From an uncultured Saprospiraceae bacterium (lineage in GTDB: Bacteria; Bacteroidota; Bacteroidia; Chitinophagales; Saprospiraceae), in contig CALDEO010000284.1 of the NCBI GenBank assembly GCA_937942465.1, positions 1 through 5,591 of the forward strand: a stretch of 5,591 nucleotides of DNA, given 5' to 3'. Both the position numbers and the translations under genes were made by a program. Of the stretch, positions 1 to 5,591 are shown piece after piece; within the stretch, counting starts at the first letter, position 1, and each line of letters begins with the position of its first letter. Below the pieces are notes generated by a model, which saw nothing but the letters and a program-made list of their open reading frames with translations, was not told where the DNA came from and did not search any database.

Positions 1-1006
1 AAGCTTCCTTACGGATCACAGATTTAGTGTCATTTACAAATGTCTTGGCGTGAGCCATATATTGAGTATGTATATCTTCTGGAGGACTCGCTTTCGCAAA
101 TTTTATTAAATCTGCCATCTGGAGTATCTCCGATAAAGTTAGCTCATATTTCATATCAAAGTCCTGCTTTTTAAGCGCTTGCTTGATCTCGTCAGTTGTA
201 GACTCTAGTGCTTTGATATCGTATCTATTTTCGAGATACTCTCTGATGATATACGTCAGTTTTGTTTGGTATTCCTTGATATTGTTCTGTTGCCAGAGTT
301 CCTCTTTGTCAAGGTCTTCTAGCTTAGATAGTGCTATGACGTGGGCAGGTATTATTTCCTTGACTTCTTCAACTACGATACCTTCTATTCGCGCTTGACG
401 CTTGCGGTACCACCAGTATGCGAGACCTAGGAGTAACAATGTTGCGAGTCCTATCAAGTATGGGATGAAGTCTTCTATTGACCTAGACTCGGTGATGATA
501 TCTCGTATCACGAGCGGCTGGTCCTGTGCCGTAGTATCTGATAACATTGTGTTTTCTGGTATCGATACGTATAGATATTGAGGCATCCTCGTGATCCGTT
601 GTGTACTGTCTGTATTCAATACTTCCATAGGAGGTATGAGGTATGCTCCACCCATCCAACATTGTACTTCTATCGTATTCTGTAAGATCCAGGCTCTATT
701 CATTCGCTCCCATTTGAGAGACTTAGGATCTACCTTGCGTCGGTTGACTTCCCAGTCGCCGGTCTTTATTATTTCGAAGTCTCCATCATTTTTGGCATCA
801 TCTATTGGTAGCATTGCGTTGCGCAATGTATCAAAGTTAGCGATGACAAACTTTAGATCTTTAGGATCTTGTAGTGAGCTTATCTGATATTGAATCTTGG
901 CAATCTCTCCTATCTGAATGGTATCATTCAGTAAGACCACCTTGGTCGATACCTGAGCAAATAATCCCAAAGGCATCCATATCAGTAGATATATTAGATA
1001 CTTCAT
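1..1006 (-). CDS. BatD-like membrane protein of the MoxR/Bat operon (3' end outside the window)
   Basis: The frame is open from the ATG at 1006-1004 to the window edge, giving 335 codons without a stop; the C-terminus is missing. Residues 1-17 form a signal peptide (hydrophobic stretch ending LFA-Q). Residues 18-165 are a beta-rich periplasmic part, with an IQIGE motif near 30-34 and a GGAYLIPP motif at 119-126 that resembles the Ig-like domains of BatD proteins. A conserved-looking IRDI (167-170) precedes a transmembrane helix at about 181-199, followed by the positive YRKR. The cytoplasmic tail contains LWQQNNIKEYQTKLTYIIRE and a following TTDEI, which match, from memory, the C-terminal part of the protein that follows the DUF58 gene in Bacteroidota bat operons. 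The start overlaps the stop of the DUF58 gene (ATGA), implying translational coupling. It is probably an inner-membrane partner of the MoxR/VWA system; the exact biochemical role of this family is unknown. Confidence 0.85.
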   Translation of the reverse strand, partial: MKYLIYLLIWMPLGLFAQVSTKVVLLNDTIQIGEIAKIQYQISSLQDPKDLKFVIANFDTLRNAMLPIDDAKNDGDFEIIKTGDWEVNRRKVDPKSLKWERMNRAWILQNTIEVQCWMGGAYLIPPMEVLNTDSTQRITRMPQYLYVSIPENTMLSDTTAQDQPLVIRDIITESRSIEDFIPYLIGLATLLLLGLAYWWYRKRQARIEGIVVEEVKEIIPAHVIALSKLEDLDKEELWQQNNIKEYQTKLTYIIREYLENRYDIKALESTTDEIKQALKKQDFDMKYELTLSEILQMADLIKFAKASPPEDIHTQYMAHAKTFVNDTKSVIRKEA

Positions 1007-1872
1007 GCTTTTTGCTTTTTGAAAAATTGCATCAATGATTTTACATAGTCTTCACCCATCTCTATATTGAGCTTTCTAGCTCTAGATTTATTGATCGCAT
1101 TATCAAAGTATGCCATCTTACTGAGGTAAGAGTCTTTATATTTTTTGCGCCATCTTGATGATGAAGTATCGACCCATTGGCTTTTATTAGTTTCTAGATC
1201 CTGGAGTTTCATGATACCTAGTTTAGGCAATTCATAATCTCGTAGATCATTGATATTTATAGCGATCACATCATGACGCTTGGACATGATACGCAGTGCA
1301 GTCTCATATCCAGTATCCATAAAGTCAGATATCAAAAATACGATACTTCTCTTTTTCTGGATATTGGTCACATACTCTAGTGCCTGAGTGATATCGGTAC
1401 CATCGTGTTGCGGTTGCGCATCGATGAGTTCTCTGATGATCCGGAGGATATGTTTTTTACCTTTCTTGGGAGTGATGTATAACTCCTTGTCAGATGAAAA
1501 CAAGGCTGCCCCTACTTTATCATTATTGCTCAATGCACTGAATGCGAGTACGGCACAGATCTCTGTGATGAGCTCATTTTTAAATTGACTCCTCGTACCA
1601 AAGAATGACGACTTACTGATGTCTACCATCAACATCATAGTCAGCTCTCGCTCCTCCTCAAATACTTTGATATGGGCATTGCCGGTCCTTGCGGTTACAT
1701 TCCAATCTATATTACGGACATCATCGCCATAGTGATAGTCTCTCACTTCGCTGAATGACATACCTCTACCTTTGAAAGCACTATGATACTCTCCTGAGAA
1801 GATATGATTGCTCAATCCTCGGGTTTTGATCTCTATTTTTCGGACTTTCTTTAGTATTTCGGCAGTATCCAT
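1003..1872 (-). CDS. DUF58 domain protein (VWA-like partner of MoxR)
   Basis: This is a 289-residue soluble protein with no signal peptide or membrane segment, the usual length for this Bacteroidota family. The DUF58 signature is clear: GRGMSFSEVRDYHYGDDVR around 36-53, followed by NIDWNVTART (54-63) and FEEEREL (71-77). The following VWA-like fold has a complete metal-ion-dependent adhesion site: D84-x-S86-x-S88, a Thr at about 159 in GTD, and an Asp at 183 in ISDF. Most of the sequence follows the family pattern, including NNDKVGAALFSS and PKKGKKHILRIIREL. DUF58 proteins are encoded next to MoxR ATPases and are thought to act as their cytoplasmic binding partners. The start lies only 1 nt after the stop of the 436-residue gene, and its stop overlaps the next start, so translation is probably coupled on both sides. 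The identification of the family is firm; the molecular function is inferred from the family. Confidence 0.95.
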   Translation of the reverse strand: MDTAEILKKVRKIEIKTRGLSNHIFSGEYHSAFKGRGMSFSEVRDYHYGDDVRNIDWNVTARTGNAHIKVFEEERELTMMLMVDISKSSFFGTRSQFKNELITEICAVLAFSALSNNDKVGAALFSSDKELYITPKKGKKHILRIIRELIDAQPQHDGTDITQALEYVTNIQKKRSIVFLISDFMDTGYETALRIMSKRHDVIAININDLRDYELPKLGIMKLQDLETNKSQWVDTSSSRWRKKYKDSYLSKMAYFDNAINKSRARKLNIEMGEDYVKSLMQFFKKQKA

Positions 1873-1873
1873 T

Positions 1874-3184
1874 TTATTTCTTTATCAATACGTTTTTGTA
1901 TTCTTTGCGAATGAGTTTTTTAAACTTTTCATATGGTATTGTGATCGTCTGTGTACCAGCGATTGTATTATACTCTGTGCTATATGCTACTCCTTCTTGA
2001 TTGATAGTGACTAAGTCAAATGTCTGATTGGAGTACCATTGTTGCAATTCTGGTTCATCAAATTTAGTAGTATTAATTTTCTCTGTAGCTAAGATTGGTT
2101 CACCTACTTTTTTAGGCGTATTTCGCTTTGAGAATAAATCATCTATTTTAAGTGATTTATCATTTACAAGATCATATGTAAATGGTGTAGTCATCTCCTC
2201 ACCACTGTCCAACTTATAGAACAATAATCCGCTGATCAGCTTAGCATCATAGTAGTGAATATCAACCCATGCTAGGAGTACATCACTCATTCGCTCAGCA
2301 TCAGCGTTATCTGATTTTGCTTTAGGGTCTTTCTTGGTATATTCTTCTAGTAGACCATCAAAGTATTTATCAAACTTAGTACCTGTTCTTGGGTATAGAA
2401 GATCACGCTTTTCTGAGAAGTCTATATAGTCATAGGATTGGTAGTCGAGTCTGCCATCAAGCATAAGTGATGAGAGTACTTTCTTACCCATGTCAGAGGT
2501 CAAGATGAGAGAGATTGTTTCTCGCTGCTTTTTGAACTTCATGAAGTTAAGACCTTCTTTATGACTTGATAGACTATCGGTGAACATGCTACAATCTTCA
2601 TTAGCACAGTTGGCGTTGATACTGATGATCCTATTATCTAGTGACAACTCTATTTTGGTAGGTTTGGATGCTTCTGCAACGAATGTCAATTCGGCACGTT
2701 GGTCGCCAAGCATACCACTATAGATCTCGACATAGCTTTCCTGTGGTATTACTTGTTCGATTTTATTTTTGACAATCATCAAGTCGATCGGGTAAGACTG
2801 TAGACCATCTTCAGATTTCCACATACCTTGCATACCACCTTTCTTCAGGGTCATCAATAGATGACCTGTTACGGTATTGTCAGTATTTATTTCTACAAAA
2901 TCCAAAGTGTCTTTATTCTTTTCTGCTTCTATTATAAATTGTGTTTTACTAGACTCAAATCGATAGATGCCTTTCCACTCGTCACCATTAGTGGCAATTG
3001 CCATTGTGATCGGGTGTACACCATCAAATGTTCCAGAATATTTTTTGATCCATAATTCTTTGTTATTGCTAAACAGCGTCGTAACATCACGATTTTTGAT
3101 CGCATCTATTTGAGCAGACATCTCTGCCACTGATAGACTTACAAACAATATTAGGGATATCGTTCTTAAAAAAGTAGTTTTCAT
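1874..3184 (-). CDS. Secreted protein of unknown function with DUF3298/RsiV-like C-terminus
   Basis: This is a 436-residue protein that starts with a signal peptide (about residues 1-24, positive MKTTFLR, hydrophobic core, then SAQ). There is no lipobox or later membrane helix, so it is predicted to be periplasmic or outer-membrane associated. Residues 46-130 look like a beta-sheet domain with the pattern YSG...GIYRF...GHLLMTL...GMWKSEDG. A second YSG at 155-157 begins a similar-looking stretch to about 193, which may be a degenerate duplication. Cys193 and Cys198 (CANEDC) could form a disulfide. The C-terminal part (about 300-436) has FTYDLVNDKSLKIDDLF, then GVAYSTEYNTIAGTQTITIPYEKF, which resembles the DUF3298/RsiV fold (a Phe-Asp-Leu strand, an L-D-L-F motif, and the terminal IPY). 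It sits between moxR and the DUF58 gene, 42 nt after the former and 1 nt before the latter, so it belongs to the operon. I do not recognise it as a standard Bat protein. Existence is firm; the domain assignment is moderate. Confidence 0.8.
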   Translation of the reverse strand: MKTTFLRTISLILFVSLSVAEMSAQIDAIKNRDVTTLFSNNKELWIKKYSGTFDGVHPITMAIATNGDEWKGIYRFESSKTQFIIEAEKNKDTLDFVEINTDNTVTGHLLMTLKKGGMQGMWKSEDGLQSYPIDLMIVKNKIEQVIPQESYVEIYSGMLGDQRAELTFVAEASKPTKIELSLDNRIISINANCANEDCSMFTDSLSSHKEGLNFMKFKKQRETISLILTSDMGKKVLSSLMLDGRLDYQSYDYIDFSEKRDLLYPRTGTKFDKYFDGLLEEYTKKDPKAKSDNADAERMSDVLLAWVDIHYYDAKLISGLLFYKLDSGEEMTTPFTYDLVNDKSLKIDDLFSKRNTPKKVGEPILATEKINTTKFDEPELQQWYSNQTFDLVTINQEGVAYSTEYNTIAGTQTITIPYEKFKKLIRKEYKNVLIKK

Positions 3185-3226
3185 AAAAGGGTCTTGAAGG
3201 GTGGGGTTCTGGGTGTTGAAAAATAT
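3185..3226 (-). other. C-rich spacer between moxR and the 436-residue gene
   Basis: The 42-nt gap is strongly skewed on the transcribed-gene strand: 16 C and only 2 G, with repeated CACCC/CCC runs. I see no inverted repeat or T-run that would make a terminator, so read-through from moxR is expected. There is no Shine-Dalgarno-like sequence before the ATG at 3184. A regulatory role of the C-rich stretch is possible but unsupported. Confidence 0.4.
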
Positions 3227-4225
3227 CTAAGGCACTTCCACAGTATTTAGTATTTTTTTGATAATATCTTCTTGGGTTATATTCTCAGCTTCGGCTTCAT
3301 AACTGATACCGATTCTATGTCTCATCACATCCATACATACATTACGTACGTCTTCTGGGATGACATATCCTCTACGATTGATAAATGCATATGCCTTAGA
3401 TGCAAGTGCTAGATTGATACTTGCTCTTGGAGATCCTCCATATGTGATCAGCGGTGCAAGATCTTTAAGACCATTCTCAGCAGGGTATCTTGTTGCAAAT
3501 ACGATGTCAAGGATGTACGTCTCTATTTTTTCATCCATGTATATGCTACGTACGAGTTCTCTAGATTTTTCGATTACTTCTTTAGAGACTACAGCTTCTA
3601 TTTTTTGCAAGGTCTCTCCGAGTAGGGTCTTACGGATGATCTGTCGCTCATTTTCTTTATTCGGGTAACCGATATTAACTTTAAGCATAAATCTATCAAC
3701 CTGCGCCTCTGGTAGTGGGTACGTACCTTCCTGCTCGATAGGATTCTGAGTAGCTAACACCAAGAATGGCTCATCTAATGGGAATGTCTCCTTACCGATC
3801 GTCACCTGTCGCTCTTGCATCGCCTCTAGTAGGGCACTCTGTACTTTGGCAGGGGCTCTGTTGATCTCATCTGCTAGTATGAAGTTAGCGAATATCGGTC
3901 CTTTCTTTACCGTAAAGTTATTGGTACTCGGATTGAATATCATCGTACCTACAATATCAGCAGGTAGTAAATCTGGAGTAAACTGTATCCGGCTGAACTT
4001 CGCATCAATAGCTGAAGAAAGCGTCTTGATGGATAAAGTCTTGGCTAGACCAGGGAGTCCTTCTAGTAGGACATGACCCTTGGCCAATAGTCCCAATAGT
4101 AGTCGTTCCATCATATACTCTTGGCCTACGATTACTTGAGAAGTTGAAGATTTGATATCATCGATAAACGAACTGTTAGCGTATATTTGCTTATTCAGTG
4201 CTTCAATATCTACAGATGCTTGCAT
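3227..4225 (-). CDS. MoxR-family AAA+ ATPase
   Basis: This is a 332-residue cytoplasmic ATPase of normal length for MoxR proteins (AAA_3 core plus a C-terminal lid). The motifs are complete. Walker A is GLPGLAKT at 56-63. Walker B is FILADEIN at 115-122 (Asp119, Glu120). Sensor 1 is Asn161 in ATQNP, followed by the family hallmark EQEGTYPLPEAQVDRF (164-179) with Arg178 as the likely arginine finger. Sensor 2 is Arg267 in GGSPRAS. All residues needed for ATP hydrolysis are present, so it should be active. MoxR ATPases work as chaperone-like partners of VWA-domain proteins, here probably the DUF58 product encoded two genes downstream. It is the first gene of the operon and is transcribed away from the lipoprotein gene. 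The ATG at 4225 gives the usual N-terminus; no purine-rich ribosome binding site is visible, as is normal in Bacteroidota. Confidence 0.96.
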   Translation of the reverse strand: MQASVDIEALNKQIYANSSFIDDIKSSTSQVIVGQEYMMERLLLGLLAKGHVLLEGLPGLAKTLSIKTLSSAIDAKFSRIQFTPDLLPADIVGTMIFNPSTNNFTVKKGPIFANFILADEINRAPAKVQSALLEAMQERQVTIGKETFPLDEPFLVLATQNPIEQEGTYPLPEAQVDRFMLKVNIGYPNKENERQIIRKTLLGETLQKIEAVVSKEVIEKSRELVRSIYMDEKIETYILDIVFATRYPAENGLKDLAPLITYGGSPRASINLALASKAYAFINRRGYVIPEDVRNVCMDVMRHRIGISYEAEAENITQEDIIKKILNTVEVP

Positions 4226-4266
4226 ATTCGTTACTTTTTCTTGTTGGAGTCTATGTTTAAGAACTA

Positions 4267-4294
4267 CAAAAATGATAAAAATCTTGCACTCAAA
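4267..4294 (-). promoter_or_regulatory. Candidate promoter of the moxR operon
   Basis: Read on the minus strand, TTTG (4294-4291) is followed after 16 nt by CATTTTTG (4274-4267). This differs at one position from the Bacteroidota -7 element TAnnTTTG, and the spacing is slightly shorter than usual. It would place the transcript start about 35 nt before the moxR ATG. This is a pattern match in AT-rich DNA and therefore weak. Confidence 0.25.
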
Positions 4295-4314
4295 GGCTAT
4301 TATTATGAATTTTG
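4284..4314 (+). promoter_or_regulatory. Candidate promoter of the lipoprotein gene
   Basis: On the plus strand, TTG (4284-4286) is followed after 20 nt by GAATTTTG (4307-4314), one mismatch from the Bacteroidota -7 element TAnnTTTG. The 5' leader would be about 85 nt. It overlaps the candidate moxR promoter on the other strand, which would make the two transcripts potentially competing. An alternative is the AT-rich TATACTATAAAATTTT stretch near 4376-4391, closer to the gene. Weak evidence. Confidence 0.22.
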
Positions 4315-4406
4315 AGATTTTCTTAAAACTTGTTGTTGTAGGACAATGATCGTATTATCCTTTCAAATCGTTTTTTATACTATAAAATTTTCTCACCTTG
4401 GTTTTT

Positions 4407-5111
4407 ATGAACACATATTTTAGACAATATATTTCAGGTTTTTTGCTCTTGTTTTGTATCTCGATCATCTCTTGTAACCGCAATGCGCAGCCAGCATCCG
4501 ATAGTCAGAGTACGCTTATCGCGAATGAAGAAATAAGAAATCTCAAGACTGGGACATTAGTTGTCAGAGTACCTGCTCAACGCAATAAACAAGTACAATT
4601 ACAAAAACTTATTGATAGTGGCAACGGGAGTGGAGCAATACAAAAAAGAGCGGTAAATACCCTGGCAGAGACTAAGCAAGAGGTATCTAGTTTTGTGTTT
4701 TATATTGACTCTCTAATGCAGAGTAGTTACAAGTTTTCTAATTATGCTCTCATCCCTGATCATAACTATGATGAACTACTAGAAGGTGCAAGGTCCAATA
4801 TCTTTATGGATGGTAATGCCGAGATACGATCAGAGTTTACATTAGATACTGATTTTACGGTATTACTTCTTGATAGTTATTATGCCGAGAGAAATTTGAT
4901 TTTTGTCAATAGCGAGAATAAACCTATAGTACGACCATTTCCAAAATTAGACCGGAATATTGGCCACCCAAGTATGTTTGCCAGGTTTTTAAGAGGCTTT
5001 GTAGGTAAGTCCAATGATCGAGATTATAAAGTGGCTATCAAGCATATTAATGCTATTTTATCTAGATATTATGAACGAGTCAAAGTTGGGGCTTATGATA
5101 AACTTGATTAA
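4407..5111 (+). CDS. Lipoprotein of unknown function
   Basis: This is a 234-residue protein with a lipoprotein signal peptide: positive N-terminus, hydrophobic segment FLLLFCISI, and a lipobox IISC with the acylated Cys at residue 23. It is expected to be anchored in the envelope, possibly the outer membrane. I chose the ATG at 4407. An in-frame TTG at 4398 would add three residues but is a less likely start in this group. The mature part begins with NLKTGTLVVRVPAQ (45-58), then a likely helical, charged segment (60-95, KQVQLQKLIDSG and AETKQEV), then a mixed beta part with FTVLLLDS (150-157), and ends in a positively charged helix (204-227). I recall similar proteins with an LKxGTLxVRL opening in Saprospiria-type genomes, but no named domain. 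It is divergent from the moxR operon and could be unrelated to it. The reading frame is intact, with no catalytic motif visible. Confidence 0.8.
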   Translation: MNTYFRQYISGFLLLFCISIISCNRNAQPASDSQSTLIANEEIRNLKTGTLVVRVPAQRNKQVQLQKLIDSGNGSGAIQKRAVNTLAETKQEVSSFVFYIDSLMQSSYKFSNYALIPDHNYDELLEGARSNIFMDGNAEIRSEFTLDTDFTVLLLDSYYAERNLIFVNSENKPIVRPFPKLDRNIGHPSMFARFLRGFVGKSNDRDYKVAIKHINAILSRYYERVKVGAYDKLD

Positions 5112-5129
5112 TTCAAAGTATAAAAGATT

Positions 5130-5146
5130 GAACTTAAACCATGAAT
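5130..5146 (+). repeat. 17-bp direct repeat, copy 1 (over the start codon)
   Basis: The sequence GAACTTAAACCATGAAT is identical to 5329-5345. This copy contains the ATG start of the gene at 5141 and the in-frame TAA upstream of it. The flanking bases of the two copies do not match, so the identity is confined to the 17 bp. Confidence 0.8.
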
Positions 5147-5591
5147 TGTAAGGACATAATATTTGAAATTCAAAACACCAATAGTATAGAAAATTTACAA
5201 AGAATATTTGAAAATTTGGATTTAGGAAAAAACAAGTTTGACGAAAACAAGTATCCAAATTTAGACTTTGAAATTTCTAAGGAGGAAATAGTAAACTTAG
5301 AGAATAAAAATGCTCTAGGGACTCAAGGGAACTTAAACCATGAATATTTTAAAGATGGAAAGAATCTAACAGCAATTGAAAAATTATTATATTCGTATAT
5401 TTGGAAAAGGGGTGAACTTAATAGATTTCCAAGTATGATATGTGGTATCAAAGGGGATAATTATACATTAAGAACTGGACAAGTATTAAACCAATTTGGC
5501 AAATACTTATCAAAGGAAAGTGTTAATGAGCCAATTGTTGATCAACACGTAATCAGAGCTTTTACGTCTTTTATAGTAAGTAAGGATCTAA
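5141..5591 (+). CDS. AT-rich hypothetical protein, possible HhH-GPD glycosylase-like fold (3' end outside the window)
   Basis: The frame is open from the ATG at 5141 through 150 codons to the window edge. An in-frame TAA at 5135-5137 rules out an upstream extension, and the next in-frame ATG is only at codon 99. There is no signal peptide or membrane segment, so it is probably cytoplasmic. Residues 1-63 are charged and rich in Asn, Glu, Ile and Lys. Residues 77-97 (TAIEKLLYSYIWKRGELNRF) look helical. Residues 111-141 (RTGQVLNQFGKYL, then EPIVDQHVIRAF) resemble the helix-hairpin-helix exit and the catalytic-Asp segment (VDTHxxRV) of endonuclease III-type glycosylases, with Asp134 in the catalytic position; the classic LPGxGxxTA hairpin is not obvious. 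GC is about 28% by my count, far below the genes to the left. It starts 29 nt after the lipoprotein gene, in the same direction. The coding call is good, the fold only a suggestion. Confidence 0.7.
   Translation, partial: MNCKDIIFEIQNTNSIENLQRIFENLDLGKNKFDENKYPNLDFEISKEEIVNLENKNALGTQGNLNHEYFKDGKNLTAIEKLLYSYIWKRGELNRFPSMICGIKGDNYTLRTGQVLNQFGKYLSKESVNEPIVDQHVIRAFTSFIVSKDL
5329..5345 (+). repeat. 17-bp direct repeat, copy 2 (inside the AT-rich gene)
   Basis: This is identical to 5130-5146 and lies 199 bp downstream, at codons 63-69 of the gene. Because 199 is not a multiple of three, it is read in a different frame (G-N-L-N-H-E-Y), and its own ATG meets a stop after nine codons. It is therefore not an alternative start. 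Whether the pair has a function or is a trace of rearrangement cannot be told here. Confidence 0.8.

Noticed and set aside
1..6. HindIII recognition sequence exactly at the window start
   Set aside because: It might reflect a clone end, but a single 6-bp site has no biological meaning here and lies inside an open coding frame.
183..887. Plus-strand open frames of 71 and 98 codons opposite the BatD-like gene
   Set aside because: They lie antisense to a continuous 335-codon frame with recognisable signal peptide, membrane helix and family motifs, and their translations are Ser/Ile-rich without any motif.
3360..4076. Plus-strand open frames of 102 and 76 codons inside moxR
   Set aside because: They are shadows of the MoxR coding sequence, whose ATPase motifs on the minus strand are complete.
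4398..4406. TTG at 4398 as start of the lipoprotein gene
   Set aside because: The ATG at 4407 gives a normal lipoprotein signal peptide; TTG starts are rare in this group and nothing upstream favours it.
5112..5140. Terminator between the lipoprotein gene and the next gene
   Set aside because: The 29-nt gap has no stable inverted repeat followed by a T-run.
5058..5258. Minus-strand open frame of 66 codons over the lipoprotein/AT-rich gene junction
   Set aside because: It overlaps the ends of two plus-strand genes, is dominated by Phe, Ile and Asn as expected from reversed AT-rich coding DNA, and shows no motif.
5340..5369. ATG in the second 17-bp repeat as a gene start
   Set aside because: This frame reaches a TAA after nine codons, whereas the frame from 5141 remains open to the window end.

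Overview
The window looks like chromosomal DNA of a member of the Bacteroidota, possibly of the Saprospiria/Lewinella type. The basis is the gene set and order (moxR, then a DUF58 gene, then a BatD-like membrane protein), the absence of purine-rich Shine-Dalgarno sequences before the starts, and a lipoprotein gene beside them. The main genes are moderately AT-rich (about 40% GC in the lines I sampled). The right end drops to about 28% GC.

Layout. Positions 1-4225 hold a four-gene minus-strand operon, read from right to left. It contains a MoxR-type AAA+ ATPase (4225-3227), a secreted protein of 436 residues with a DUF3298/RsiV-like C-terminal part (3184-1874), a DUF58 protein with a von Willebrand A-like fold (1872-1003), and the start of a BatD-like single-pass membrane protein (1006 to beyond position 1). 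Gaps are 42 nt, 1 nt and a 4-nt ATGA overlap, so the genes are very probably co-transcribed and the last three translationally coupled. In other Bacteroidota this set is normally followed by batA, batB, batC and batD, which would lie to the left of the window. An AAA+ MoxR ATPase is thought to work with VWA-domain partners in a chaperone-like assembly or stress-tolerance system at the cell envelope. The 436-residue gene between moxR and the DUF58 gene is not part of the usual core and is the most interesting part of this operon.

Positions 4226-4406 are a divergent intergenic region with weak candidate promoters for both directions. A lipoprotein gene of unknown function (4407-5111, plus strand) lies to the right. 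Only 29 nt later a very AT-rich plus-strand gene begins at 5141 and runs off the window. Its visible 150 residues fit no family I can name securely, but the end of the visible part resembles the hairpin and catalytic-Asp region of HhH-GPD DNA glycosylases. A perfect 17-bp direct repeat covers the start codon of this gene and recurs 199 bp downstream inside it. The composition shift and the repeat suggest that the right end enters an accessory, possibly acquired, segment.

No RNA genes, CRISPR arrays, insertion sequences or convincing terminators were seen. No stretch longer than 300 bases lacks a gene.
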